Source of the DNA: Bacteroidota bacterium
Lineage (GTDB): Bacteria; Bacteroidota; Bacteroidia; Chitinophagales; Chitinophagaceae
Assembly: GCA_023416995.1 (NCBI GenBank)
Contig: JAEZGI010000006.1
Location: 18,123-82,122 of the forward strand
Length of the DNA: 64,000 nucleotides
Reading direction: 5' to 3'
Below the pieces are notes generated by a model. It saw nothing but the letters and a program-made list of their open reading frames with translations. It made no database searches and had not been told where the DNA came from. Both the position numbers and the translations under genes were made by a program. The stretch's first letter is position 1, and every line of letters begins with the position of its first letter. Below are positions 35,625 through 44,390 of this stretch, one piece after another.

Positions 35625-36101
35625 CTAAAATATTTTTAATGGTTTTTTTGCGCGATCCCGGAGTTTTTTCACTGTGTCGTGTGCATGAAGCAGATGGTCG
35701 AGCTGGTCCGACACCATCTCTCTTAAATACCCTTCAAGTGCTGGTTGTTGCATGGCAGCTCGATAAACGCTTAGCGTAACATCTTCCATATCTTCACAAC
35801 TATCAAGAATGGAATAGCTCGAATGCTTACTCAGCATGGTCCTCACATTCATCCAGGCGCGGTAAATTCTGCCCTCCGTACTTGTACCGCTGTTTGTGTT
35901 TCCCCCCATAATTTCAACCTCGCGGGATAGCGTATCGATATAGCGTTCGCTGTCTTTAATCATCTGTTTAAAAAACGGAAGCAGTCGCTGATCGTCATCT
36001 TTTAGTTCAATTACCCCGATACGGTATAATTCGGCACGGTCATAATTGATCTCAATGAGTTCGTTCAAAATCTCTGCAGTAACGGCACAAGTAGAAATCA
36101 T
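35625..36101 (-). CDS. PA2169-family four-helix protein (DUF2383-like)
   Basis: A 158-residue all-helical protein with the repeated acidic/amphipathic pattern of the PA2169/DUF2383 family, a ferritin-like bundle of unknown role linked to stress and stationary phase. Visible are TAEILNELIEINYDRAELYR, FFKQMIKDSERYIDTL, and YRAAMQQPALEGYLREMV, the two internal halves of the bundle. It is a paralogue of the gene directly upstream (same order of helices, different loops) and is followed after one base by the 34-residue membrane peptide. Confidence 0.82.
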   Translation of the reverse strand: MISTCAVTAEILNELIEINYDRAELYRIGVIELKDDDQRLLPFFKQMIKDSERYIDTLSREVEIMGGNTNSGTSTEGRIYRAWMNVRTMLSKHSSYSILDSCEDMEDVTLSVYRAAMQQPALEGYLREMVSDQLDHLLHAHDTVKKLRDRAKKPLKIF

Positions 36102-36150
36102 AACAAAGGTTCACAGGCACACTTAAAAAAGGCGTGCCAATGCAAACCAA

Positions 36151-36603
36151 TCAGTCTGTGTGATCCCGCATTACAAGAATGGCGTGCCGAAAGGTGTCAA
36201 TCCGCGATTCGTGGTCGGTAAGGATATCTTTTAAATAAGCCGCGAGATCTTCCGACTGATGTGCTGCATGATAGGCTTCCAGAACGGCAGCTTCCACCGC
36301 TTCTGAAAATGCGAGCAACTGATCCCGGTCAGCAGTGTTGGCAGCAGGAAGCATCTGTTGATAACGTGCAAAGACCTCACCGCGGCGGGCCGGCGACAGG
36401 TCAATGTGTTCGCCCATAGCATGAAGCTCCGTAGCCAGGTATATTTTGTTCTGGTGACTTTCGCCGATGATGCTTGCAAACAGGAAACGAAGTTCGGTAT
36501 CGCGTGGATCGATATGCGTCATCGCGGCCTCATACCGGGCGATACGGGAATTGTTTACTTCTATAAGATCGTTCAATACTTCAGGGGCGGTAAGGTGCGT
36601 CAT
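36151..36603 (-). CDS. PA2169-family four-helix protein (DUF2383-like)
   Basis: A 150-residue paralogue of the next gene downstream. Shared landmarks are the opening APEVLNDLIEVNNSRIARYE, the helix SIIGESHQNKIYLATEL, and YHAAHQSEDLAAYLKDILTD near the end. E/H residues along the helices could form a metal site, but no cofactor is proven for the family. It is 49 bases from its paralogue and 41 bases from the LemA-like gene, so the three to four genes form one probable transcript. Confidence 0.82.
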   Translation of the reverse strand: MTHLTAPEVLNDLIEVNNSRIARYEAAMTHIDPRDTELRFLFASIIGESHQNKIYLATELHAMGEHIDLSPARRGEVFARYQQMLPAANTADRDQLLAFSEAVEAAVLEAYHAAHQSEDLAAYLKDILTDHESRIDTFRHAILVMRDHTD

Positions 36604-36644
36604 AAAGCCGGCTTGGAAGGGTTTCGCCGTTAAATATAACGTAT

Positions 36645-37154
36645 TTACTTATGCGAAGACGTGCTGTCAGGAGCCTGTACACCAATAGATATCGCATAAG
36701 GCGATTTTGAAACCAATTCATTGAACTTTTTTGTTGCGATCGCAATGCTGTCGAGTCTTGCCTCGTATCGCTGACGGAATTCGCCGATCAGCGGAGCGTT
36801 CTGCCAGCGCGGTTCCTGCGAAAGCCGGTTAAAAAGTTGCCCAACCGAGTGTTCGATCTTTTGTTGATGTTTTACAAAGGTGTTGATGTCTTTCCGGGTA
36901 GTAACGGGTTTATTGAAATCGAGGCTGACCACAGGTTCATTTTCCAGGGCTGTATTAATTTCTGAAACCGGTACCTGGGCATCAACACTCACATTCGAAA
37001 CCAACTCAGCCGCAAGGTCACCCAATTTCTGGTATTCTATTTCAACAGTATCGTAAGCAGCAATTATCGGTTCGGTTAATGCCGGGTCGGTATCATCAGA
37101 ACTACAGGCTACAAAAAACAGCGTTGCGAGGATGCTTGCAAAGAGAAACTTCAT
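36645..37154 (-). CDS. LemA-like lipoprotein
   Basis: A 169-residue lipoprotein: FLFASILATLFFVACSS supplies the lipobox with cysteine 17. The mature part matches the LemA helix pattern: YDTVEIEYQKLGDLAAELV corresponds to the first LemA helix that normally reads vEnqYqrRadLipnLV, and the last 45 residues (LIGEFRQRYEARLDSIAIA, then KKFNELVSKSP) to the IAvARkrYNeaV helix. The similarity is clear in spacing but distant in identity, and the protein has a lipobox in place of the usual anchor helix. LemA proteins are membrane-stress or protease partners of uncertain function. First gene of the minus-strand group. Confidence 0.65.
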   Translation of the reverse strand: MKFLFASILATLFFVACSSDDTDPALTEPIIAAYDTVEIEYQKLGDLAAELVSNVSVDAQVPVSEINTALENEPVVSLDFNKPVTTRKDINTFVKHQQKIEHSVGQLFNRLSQEPRWQNAPLIGEFRQRYEARLDSIAIATKKFNELVSKSPYAISIGVQAPDSTSSHK

Positions 37155-37261
37155 AAAGAGGTTGTGAATTTAGACACTTTTCTATTATAAATTCCCTGCC
37201 ATCTTAATACCGTTGCAAAAACATTAATGTAAAGGATGTATCTCACTCGCCCGATACACAA

Positions 37262-37269
37262 TATATTTG
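37262..37269 (+). promoter_or_regulatory. Bacteroidota -7 box for the GH43 gene
   Basis: TATATTTG fits TAnnTTTG and lies 29 bases before the ATG of the GH43 gene, leaving a leader of about 24 nt. It supports the internal ATG over in-frame codons further upstream. Confidence 0.5.
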
Positions 37270-37298
37270 AACCAATATTTAACCACATAAAAGAAATA

Positions 37299-38270
37299 AT
37301 GAAACGTATTTTGATTGTTGTGATGATGCTGGCCAGTGTGACCGGTTTCGCGCAGAAAAAGAAAGACAAATCAGGCAATCCCCTTTTTCCCGGCTGGTAT
37401 GCCGATCCTGAAGCAATTATTTTTGACAATACTGTCTGGATCTATCCCACTTTTTCTGCTCCTTACGAAAAGCAGGTGTTTTTTGATGCTTTCTCCTCAA
37501 AGGATCTTGTTAACTGGAAAAAACACCCGCGAATTCTCGATACAGCTGCTGTTAAGTGGGCCAGGCGGGCGGTTTGGGCACCTTCGATTATCAAAAAAGA
37601 TAACAAGTATTTCCTGTTTTTTGGCGCCAATGATATTCAGAATGACAATGAATATGGCGGCATCGGTGTAGCAGTTTCAGATAAACCTGAGGGACCTTTT
37701 AAAGATCATCTCGGAAAGCCTTTGATTGATAAATTTCATAACGGCGCACAGCCAATTGACCAGTTTGTTTTCCGTGATAAAGATGGCAAACATTACCTCT
37801 ATTATGGTGGTTGGCGCCATTGCAATGTCGCGCAGCTCAATGATGATTTTACCGGTTTTATACCGTTTGAAGACGGCACTATTTTCCGCGAGATCACTCC
37901 GGAAAAATATGTTGAAGGTCCTTTTATGTTTATCCGGAACGGCAAATATTATTTCATGTGGTCAGAAGGCGGTTGGACAGGACCCGACTACAGTGTTTCC
38001 TATGCCATCGCGGATTCACCATTGGGACCATTCAAACGGGTTGGTAAGATTCTTCAGCAAAACCCCGAAATCGCTACCGGTGCCGGGCATCATTCTGTAA
38101 TTGGTAATGCAAAAAAAGACGAATGGTATATAGTCTATCACAGGAGACCGGTGAATGAAAAAGGCCGGGACAGTCGCGAAACCTGTATCGAAGTATTGCG
38201 TTTTGATGAAAATGGGCATATACTGCCGGTTGTTATTACCCGCGAAGGAGTAAACAAACTCAGGAAATAA
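37299..38270 (+). CDS. Secreted glycoside hydrolase family 43 protein
   Basis: A 323-residue five-blade beta-propeller enzyme. A signal peptide (KRILIVVMMLASVTGFAQ) precedes the catalytic domain. The three expected acids are visible: the aspartate of GWYADPEAI (base), the glutamate of YVEGPFMF (acid), and an aspartate between them as pKa modulator. SSKDLVNWKKH and WAPSIIKKDNKYFLFFGAN are standard family landmarks. GH43 enzymes usually release arabinose or xylose from plant polysaccharides; the precise activity is unknown. The gene is not part of a utilisation locus and ends in front of a converging penicillin-acylase-like gene. Confidence 0.92.
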   Translation: MKRILIVVMMLASVTGFAQKKKDKSGNPLFPGWYADPEAIIFDNTVWIYPTFSAPYEKQVFFDAFSSKDLVNWKKHPRILDTAAVKWARRAVWAPSIIKKDNKYFLFFGANDIQNDNEYGGIGVAVSDKPEGPFKDHLGKPLIDKFHNGAQPIDQFVFRDKDGKHYLYYGGWRHCNVAQLNDDFTGFIPFEDGTIFREITPEKYVEGPFMFIRNGKYYFMWSEGGWTGPDYSVSYAIADSPLGPFKRVGKILQQNPEIATGAGHHSVIGNAKKDEWYIVYHRRPVNEKGRDSRETCIEVLRFDENGHILPVVITREGVNKLRK

Positions 38271-38345
38271 GTACCCGTATTAATACCTAAAATTTTCGGT
38301 AGAAAAACCCTTGCTATGTGGCATTGAAGGATGTAATATTGTGAA

Positions 38346-38407
38346 GGTTTTTCATAGGATATTGGATTTAAACCGGGGTTGAATTTCTATTCAGACCCCT
38401 TTTTTTT
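38346..38407 (-). repeat. Hairpin-plus-box element, copy 2
   Basis: On the minus strand it starts at the stop codon of the penicillin-acylase-like gene: an A7 run, then GGGGT-c-TGAAT-AGAA-ATTCA-ACCCC (a ten-pair stem with a bulged C), then the same box TTTAAATCCAATATCCTATG and AAAAACC as copy 1. The hairpin of the two copies differs in sequence but keeps pairing by compensating changes (GGGGT/ACCCC against GGGC/GCCC), which points to a functional RNA structure. Confidence 0.75.
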
Positions 38408-40460
38408 ACCCCGGGTGATATACTTTTTTCGCCTTCTGCAGCACTGTCTTCTTGTCAAGCGTCATTGGTTTTAACTGCTGTTTTTGAAACATGTCCATCT
38501 GGTCCTTAAAATGCGGAGAACCAGGATTCGAAGAAGCTCCAAATGTGTTAACGGATTCTATGATCGGCAATCCTTCTTTCGGGTAACGTACAAAACAGAT
38601 ATAGGCATCTCCCGAAACAACTTTGCGTAATCCGTTTTTATATGGAGCAGTATATTCGGCTGTTAATACATCCGGTAAACCCCAGGCGGGCCGCACATCA
38701 TCACCTCTCACCAGTTTTTGAATATCTCCTAATACGAGGTTGCTACGGCCAAAATGTTTCATAAAATAATTATGAACAAAGCTCATTGTCTCCACAGCTT
38801 CAGCAGTTGTAACATCCCGGGACGCGGAACCTGATAGTTTTTTAGAAAGAAAATCATACACCATCAGGAACACGGCGGCGCCTTTGCTGTCGGCCACAGC
38901 ATTGCGATCCCAGTCCTGCAGATTCAGCAACTCTTCTTTAAACAGGGGATACTTTTCAGCATCGAGGTTAAACAAGCTATCAAGGCCATACGGATATTCA
39001 AGCACCGATGGCAGCTTCTGATCAAACTTGATTTTTTTCACGGTGGCATAATCTACCTTTCCGATATCTGCCATCAACTCTCCCACCCTTACACTTCGAT
39101 TATTATTGAAAGTTTCGAACCCATCGTTTCGGTCAAATGCTCCCGGATCCAGATTATACTTTTTATCAGTTGCCAGGAAAGGGGAATGATTGGTGTTGAA
39201 CACATATCCGGAAGGGGGATTGAGATATTGAGGTAATGCACTCAGCGGTTTAAACTCTGTCCACAACGTTTTTGAGGTGTTTCCGGGTATGGTTGACTTC
39301 CAATCATACTTCGGATCAGGATTTCTTACCGGCATTTTTCCATTACTGATATAATAGATGGTATCATATCTGTCGGCATAGATGATGTTAAACATCGGGA
39401 GGCTGGTCATACTTAAAGCCTGCCGAAATTCTGTAAAATTGCGGGCCTTGTTCATCCGGTACCATTGCTCGAGGCCCTTCGCATCCATGTTGGCGCTGAG
39501 ACGCATGGCAAATGCACCTTGTTTTGTTTTAACGGTTGCACCGTATTTGCTCCAGTATACCATCCGGCCCACTTTGAAAGGAACACCCTTCACTTCCAGT
39601 TTAACTTTGGTGGACTCAAGTTCCAGCCACTCACCATCAAACTTATACTGATTGTTGTTGGCAGGATTCAATTCAAGTTGAAAAACATCAATCTTATCCT
39701 GGTAATTTACCGTATGTGCCCAGCCAAGATTTTCATTGGTACCATGGAAGATCAGACAGCCACCGGGAAATAAGCCACCCAGCATGTTCCAACCCTGTTC
39801 ACTTTGAAGGTGTGCCTCGTAAAAGGCTGTCATACCCTCAAGTGGCTGGTGTGCATTAATTGTAAGCATTGCTTCACCGGTGGTTGTGCGCTCCGGGTGA
39901 AAAGCAAAAGCATTTGATCCCTGGGCGTTGAAACCCGGTATTGTTGGCATTCTGCCTCCAAAAATCCGTGGCAGTACTTTATCAACTCCGCAAAAAACGC
40001 TTGTTGAAAAAACAACTGCTGTCAGGTAATCGCGTTCATCGAATGGAAAAGCTTTTTTGTATTTGATTTGTTTCGGATGCGCCCGTGCAAAAGCATTCAG
40101 TCCATCTACATAACCCTTCATGAGCGCTATAAAGTCGGCCCCCATAGTGTTCCATTGTTCATCCACCAGTTCACGGCACCGTAACAGCCTGTTAACATAG
40201 TCGGCTTCCGCACCTTTTCTGCCCAACGCAGTGCCCATCTTTGCTTTGCCCATGAGGACCACCAGTTGCAGGGTTTCAAAATCATCTTCAGCATGGGCCC
40301 AGGCGAGACCGTATGCAACTTCGGGGTCGGTAGGAGCAAATATATGTGGAACACCAAAACTGTCTCTTGCGATCTGGATGCGTTGAGGATTAATTGGTAA
40401 GGTTGTCTGTGCTATACTGTGGATACTAAAAACAAGGAGGAACGGTAGAATCAATTTCAT
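38406..40460 (-). CDS. Penicillin-acylase-family (S45) amidohydrolase
   Basis: A 684-residue Ntn-hydrolase precursor. A signal peptide (KLILPFLLVFSIHSIAQ) is followed by the alpha-chain region with RDSFGVPHIFAPTDPEVAYG and GLAWAHAEDDFETLQL; the autocleavage site and nucleophile is S182 in NAQGSNAFAF. AMLTINAHQPLEGM, and NLGWAHTVNYQDKIDV are standard beta-chain motifs. Family members cleave amides such as acyl-homoserine lactones, acylated amino acids or cephalosporin/penicillin side chains; the substrate here is not known. Secreted to the periplasm. It ends against the GH43 gene with the hairpin-box element between. Confidence 0.92.
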   Translation of the reverse strand: MKLILPFLLVFSIHSIAQTTLPINPQRIQIARDSFGVPHIFAPTDPEVAYGLAWAHAEDDFETLQLVVLMGKAKMGTALGRKGAEADYVNRLLRCRELVDEQWNTMGADFIALMKGYVDGLNAFARAHPKQIKYKKAFPFDERDYLTAVVFSTSVFCGVDKVLPRIFGGRMPTIPGFNAQGSNAFAFHPERTTTGEAMLTINAHQPLEGMTAFYEAHLQSEQGWNMLGGLFPGGCLIFHGTNENLGWAHTVNYQDKIDVFQLELNPANNNQYKFDGEWLELESTKVKLEVKGVPFKVGRMVYWSKYGATVKTKQGAFAMRLSANMDAKGLEQWYRMNKARNFTEFRQALSMTSLPMFNIIYADRYDTIYYISNGKMPVRNPDPKYDWKSTIPGNTSKTLWTEFKPLSALPQYLNPPSGYVFNTNHSPFLATDKKYNLDPGAFDRNDGFETFNNNRSVRVGELMADIGKVDYATVKKIKFDQKLPSVLEYPYGLDSLFNLDAEKYPLFKEELLNLQDWDRNAVADSKGAAVFLMVYDFLSKKLSGSASRDVTTAEAVETMSFVHNYFMKHFGRSNLVLGDIQKLVRGDDVRPAWGLPDVLTAEYTAPYKNGLRKVVSGDAYICFVRYPKEGLPIIESVNTFGASSNPGSPHFKDQMDMFQKQQLKPMTLDKKTVLQKAKKVYHPG

Positions 40461-40609
40461 CGCTGTAAAATAAGGGAAAAAGCTTAGCGGTTTTGCACCG
40501 GCTGGTGTTCCCCGGCGCTGGCACGCTTTTTAACGCAATTTTTAGGAACCGGTGCTACCAAATACGTATTTAAAGCATCTAATAATTATTACTCATCAAT
40601 TGAAATGCT

Positions 40610-40933
40610 ATGGAACAGGCTACTCAACAGGAAGTATTGTTATTGACCGGCACCAGCTTTTCGTCGAGACAAAGAATTGAAGCGGATGAAAAAATGATTC
40701 AACCGGCACAGGATGAGCAAGCCGTGCTGGAACAGGCTTGCTGGAATGGACTATTACCAACAATGTTACCGGAAATATGCAGCCATTCAATGTCTGATAA
40801 ACCAGTTTATATCTGGAAGATTCGTGAAGGCGCGACTTTCCTCGAAGTAGAGATCAGTGATGTACCGCGGGATATTGACGCATACTTTTCACTGGATCCC
40901 TATGCTTATGCTATTACGCGGAATTACAACTGA
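40610..40933 (+). CDS. Hypothetical protein
   Basis: A 107-residue soluble, acidic protein without signal or membrane segments and without a recognised domain. The middle has LEQACWNGLLPTMLPEI and the end a beta-like WKIREGATFLEVEISDVP. The start codon is preceded by an AT-rich region without a Shine-Dalgarno sequence, usual here. It sits alone between two minus-strand enzymes, so a role in the same pathway is not implied. It could also be a non-coding frame, but its codon use looks like its neighbours. Confidence 0.55.
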   Translation: MEQATQQEVLLLTGTSFSSRQRIEADEKMIQPAQDEQAVLEQACWNGLLPTMLPEICSHSMSDKPVYIWKIREGATFLEVEISDVPRDIDAYFSLDPYAYAITRNYN

Positions 40934-40939
40934 TGTTGT

Positions 40940-42346
40940 CTATAAGACGCCACTTAGTTGAAATACCCATGCGTCCTGCGACAACATCGCCCCTGCAGGT
41001 GGGGTTGGCAATGTGATAGTTAAAGTGTTGCCGGAATGTGCATATTTAACCGCGCCATCATAGCCGAGCAGTTTCACCTGTCCCGGCTTTTTTACGCCTT
41101 TTACTACCACTTGTTTATCCTGGAAACCCGTAACCATGGCAAACAGATCGTTGCCCTTTCTTGAATAAAATATTTTGGTTTCTTTGGTAATTGCCGGCGC
41201 TTTCTCCCAGTTCCTCGTGCCATAGATACCCGCACCGTTTGTTTTTAACCAACTACCCATATCAAGTAAACGTTGTTGCATGATGACAGGGATACGACCA
41301 TCGGCGGTTGGTCCGATATTCAGCAACAGATTGCCACCGCGCGCTACCTTATCAATCAGCATATGAATAAGCTGTCTGCTGGAGGAATAGTCAGCAAGAT
41401 TTTCATTGCGGTTATATCCGAATGATCCTCCGATACCGCGGCATTCTTCCCATGGATGCGATAGAAGTTTACCCGAGGCATCATCATTATGCACGAGGTC
41501 GTATTCAGTAGTATAAAAAGATCCGTGTTTACTCCTGGTTTCTTTACCCCAGCGATCATTGACCACTACATCTTTTTTTACCGGGCTTTCATTATAGAGC
41601 CACGCAAGGAAATCAGTGCTCTTCCACACCTCGCTGGGATGATCCCATTCCCCATCGGTCCACACTACATCAGGATGATAACGCGTTACCAGGTCCTTCA
41701 TCTGTGGTAACATATGCTCATCAACATATTTGTTTACGTTTTCATGGTATAAGGGATTATACCATTCGTACAGGGAGTAATAGAAACCCATACGCAAACC
41801 GGCTTTCTTTACTGCCTTGGTAAGTTCGCCTGCAAGATCGCGGTGGGGACCAACATCCATACTGTTCCAGTTCCATGAATGTTTGCTTGGCCACATAGCA
41901 AAACCTTCGTGATGTTTTGATGTAAGCACAACATATTTTGCGCCCGCAGCTTCAAAAAGTTCGGCCCACTGCCCGGGATTGAACATTTCTGCTTTAAAGC
42001 CGCTTACAAAATCATTGTATGAGAAATTGGGTCCAAAAGTTTTTTTATGATACTCTTTAAACAGCTTACCGACCGCATTGTCATCGGTCATTCTTTTACC
42101 ATACCATTCTGCATATTTTGAATAAGTTGGTATTTCAGGACCGGTTGGGGCCCAGGCAGGAACTGAATAGAGCCCCCAGTGTATAAAGATGCCAAACTTG
42201 CTGTCTTCGAACCATTGCGGAATGGGTCTTGAATCGATCGATTCCCAGTTGGGGGCGTAAGTTTTCTGCGACCAGGCATTACCGTTAGAGACTGTCATAA
42301 CAAATGATAGGGCACCAATTAACAGTTTGTGAAATCTTGTTCTCAT
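40940..42346 (-). CDS. Alpha-L-fucosidase, glycoside hydrolase family 29
   Basis: A 468-residue secreted enzyme that releases alpha-L-fucose from glycan ends by a retaining mechanism. A signal peptide (about residues 1-26) is followed by the TIM-barrel landmarks WFEDSKFGIFIHWGLYSVP and YVVLTSKHHEGFAMWPSKH, and the catalytic nucleophile aspartate in PDVVWTDGEWDHP. VARGGNLLLNIGPTADGRI is also typical. The C-terminal ~90 residues form a short beta-sandwich. It ends six bases before the hypothetical gene on the other strand. No fucose-use genes lie nearby. Confidence 0.95.
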   Translation of the reverse strand: MRTRFHKLLIGALSFVMTVSNGNAWSQKTYAPNWESIDSRPIPQWFEDSKFGIFIHWGLYSVPAWAPTGPEIPTYSKYAEWYGKRMTDDNAVGKLFKEYHKKTFGPNFSYNDFVSGFKAEMFNPGQWAELFEAAGAKYVVLTSKHHEGFAMWPSKHSWNWNSMDVGPHRDLAGELTKAVKKAGLRMGFYYSLYEWYNPLYHENVNKYVDEHMLPQMKDLVTRYHPDVVWTDGEWDHPSEVWKSTDFLAWLYNESPVKKDVVVNDRWGKETRSKHGSFYTTEYDLVHNDDASGKLLSHPWEECRGIGGSFGYNRNENLADYSSSRQLIHMLIDKVARGGNLLLNIGPTADGRIPVIMQQRLLDMGSWLKTNGAGIYGTRNWEKAPAITKETKIFYSRKGNDLFAMVTGFQDKQVVVKGVKKPGQVKLLGYDGAVKYAHSGNTLTITLPTPPAGAMLSQDAWVFQLSGVL

Positions 42347-42563
42347 TATGGCATGTTTAGCAAAAGGAAACCGTGAATCTAAGGATTAATCGCTTATATA
42401 TTTTGCGTCAATAGTAATTAGTTACTCAAACGTTTTCATGGCTGTCTGGGGAAGTATTATAGGATGACATTCGAAAAAATGCTGCCTGGAACGTTTTGAT
42501 GTGTTAGCGAATTCATCGATCCTGGTCAGGAATATCGTATTTTAAATGTTTAATTGAAATCAT

Positions 42564-44084
42564 ATGTCTGCAGTGAACAAGTCTGCGCGCACTTTTATTG
42601 ATGAGACAGGTGCTGATCAGATCATAGCCGAAATATCGGCAGGTATATCCGCACTAAATGATGGAAGCCGTCCGCATTATTCCGACCTGGTACTGGAACA
42701 TGAGGGCCAGGAAACCGAATTTGTAAATTATGTTCAGGAAGGTGGTGGCGTATTAGGTATTGCACTGATCGGTTATACCTATGCGCTTGAGAAACTCGGG
42801 TTTCGTTTTCTTCGGTTGGCGGGTACGAGTGCAGGGGCAATAACAACAATTATGCTGGCCGCGGTTGATAAAAAGAATTATGAAAAGGAGAATTTGGAAT
42901 TGTCATCAGAGATCATGTTGCACGAGTTGCTGAGGTATGATCTCTGGCAGTTGGTAGATGGTCATTGGCTGGCAAAACGACTGATCCGGATCTTTATCAA
43001 CTATCGTTTCGGCACCAGGTTACTGAAAATTTTGATTGCCTGTTCTGTGATGATACCCATTGTATATGCTATTTACCAGGTGTTTGCTCAATTCTATTAT
43101 ACTCCGGTACCCTCGAATTTTGAGCGGGTGTTTAGCGCAGTTGCTTTATTGGCTTTGTTCACGTTGATCCTCCTTGTTATCATATTCAGTTATTTCAGGA
43201 TACGCTTTTCCCGCGCAGGTTTTGGCATCAACACAGGCAAGAACTTTCATAAATGGATCACTGAAATTCTTACAAAAAACCAGGTGTATTCGATGGACGA
43301 CCTTCACCGGGTTATGAAGAAACGGTTTGAAGGCATGAAGATGCGGCCCGAACGTGCGGCAATGAACATTCCAGGAGATGACCTGGTCATCCCTACCCCG
43401 TACCTGACCCTTGTGACCAGTGATATAACTGCGCAAACGAAGGTGGAGTTCCCGCTTATGTCGAAAGATTATTACGCTGAGCCTGGTAAGGTGAATCCTG
43501 CAGATTTTGTGCGGGCGAGCATGTCGATCCCTTTGTTTTTTGAACCGTTCCGTATTTGTGTGCCGGAGTTGGTACAACAGCAAAGCAAGCTGCAACAACG
43601 GAAGGCAACGGTGCACGATAAAAAGGAGCAGAAACCCAGGATTTCCCTGTTTGTAGATGGCGGGATTCTATCCAATTTCCCTATAAACGTGTTTCACAAT
43701 CCCGCGGTGCATGTTGCACGCCTACCCACCTTTGGTGTGAAACTGGAGGATGAAGAACATCTGCCACCGGGTAAAGAGCAACCCGAATCAAGGAGTTTAT
43801 TTAAGTATATAATGACCGTCTTCAGCACTGTGCGGTTTCATTACGACCGGGAATTTTTACGCGGCAATGCTGTTTATGAGCAGTGTATCGGTTATATAGA
43901 TGCAGCCGGTTATAACTGGCTTAACTTCGGAATGGATGAAAAAGCAAAAAAAGAATTGTTTATTAAAGGCGTAGAAGCTGCCCGCACTTTTTTCCTTGGT
44001 GGCCAGGTGTATGTGGACGGCAAACTTCGCGAGGTAAAACCATTCAACTGGGAAAAATTTAAGACCGACCGCAGGAAGTTATAA
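42564..44084 (+). CDS. Patatin-like phospholipase with two membrane helices
   Basis: A 506-residue serine lipase. The oxyanion loop YVQEGGGVLGIALIG and nucleophile S89 in RLAGTSAGAITTIML form the first half of the catalytic dyad; the aspartate lies in LFVDGGILSNFPINVF. Between these, two hydrophobic helices (LLKILIACSVMIPIVYAIY and VALLALFTLILLVIIFSYF, about residues 155-215) are inserted, so the enzyme is probably anchored at the inner membrane. Patatin-type enzymes cut acyl chains from phospholipids; some are defence effectors but nothing next to this gene suggests that. It is followed by ~1.1 kb without a gene. Confidence 0.92.
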   Translation: MSAVNKSARTFIDETGADQIIAEISAGISALNDGSRPHYSDLVLEHEGQETEFVNYVQEGGGVLGIALIGYTYALEKLGFRFLRLAGTSAGAITTIMLAAVDKKNYEKENLELSSEIMLHELLRYDLWQLVDGHWLAKRLIRIFINYRFGTRLLKILIACSVMIPIVYAIYQVFAQFYYTPVPSNFERVFSAVALLALFTLILLVIIFSYFRIRFSRAGFGINTGKNFHKWITEILTKNQVYSMDDLHRVMKKRFEGMKMRPERAAMNIPGDDLVIPTPYLTLVTSDITAQTKVEFPLMSKDYYAEPGKVNPADFVRASMSIPLFFEPFRICVPELVQQQSKLQQRKATVHDKKEQKPRISLFVDGGILSNFPINVFHNPAVHVARLPTFGVKLEDEEHLPPGKEQPESRSLFKYIMTVFSTVRFHYDREFLRGNAVYEQCIGYIDAAGYNWLNFGMDEKAKKELFIKGVEAARTFFLGGQVYVDGKLREVKPFNWEKFKTDRRKL

Positions 44085-44235
44085 CTTACCACGCGGTGAT
44101 CAATTTTCCATCTTAAGAAATGTTGACTCAACAACTAAGCTGACCGTAGTTGATTGCGTCGGTGGCAAATTTTTTTTAATCTAATAAGATTGACTTGGAC
44201 ACGGACGAGCCATCTGTGCTTCTTTGTTGACCCGC

Positions 44236-44390
44236 GGGGTGTCTATTTTTGTTATTTTTAAAATGACTAAGATACCACTCAAAACCGGCCGAAAATGGGT
44301 GGGATATCCGCCATGACCGGGATTCCAGTCATTTTCGGGTCAAAATGACCGACATATAATACATTTTAGTTTTTCGCAAAAATAGACCCC
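44236..44390. repeat. 155 bp imperfect palindrome, MITE-like
   Basis: The two ends GGGGTGTCTATTTTTG and CAAAAATAGACCCC are inverted repeats, and the pairing continues inward with unchanged spacing: AAAATG, then 26 bases, then GAAAATGnnTGGnAT and its complement near the centre. The whole element can fold on itself. There is no coding sequence within it. The layout is that of a miniature inverted-repeat element or joined ends of a lost insertion sequence. No target-site duplication is obvious. Confidence 0.6.

Noticed and set aside
37299..42346. Polysaccharide utilisation locus made by GH43 and GH29
   Set aside because: The genes are on different strands, have unrelated neighbours between them and no SusC/SusD pair nearby.
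42564..44084. CBASS-type patatin effector
   Set aside because: No nucleotide cyclase, E1/E2 or JAB gene is adjacent; the internal membrane helices and lone position fit a housekeeping lipase.
44236..44390. Complete insertion sequence
   Set aside because: No transposase frame exists inside or beside the inverted repeats.
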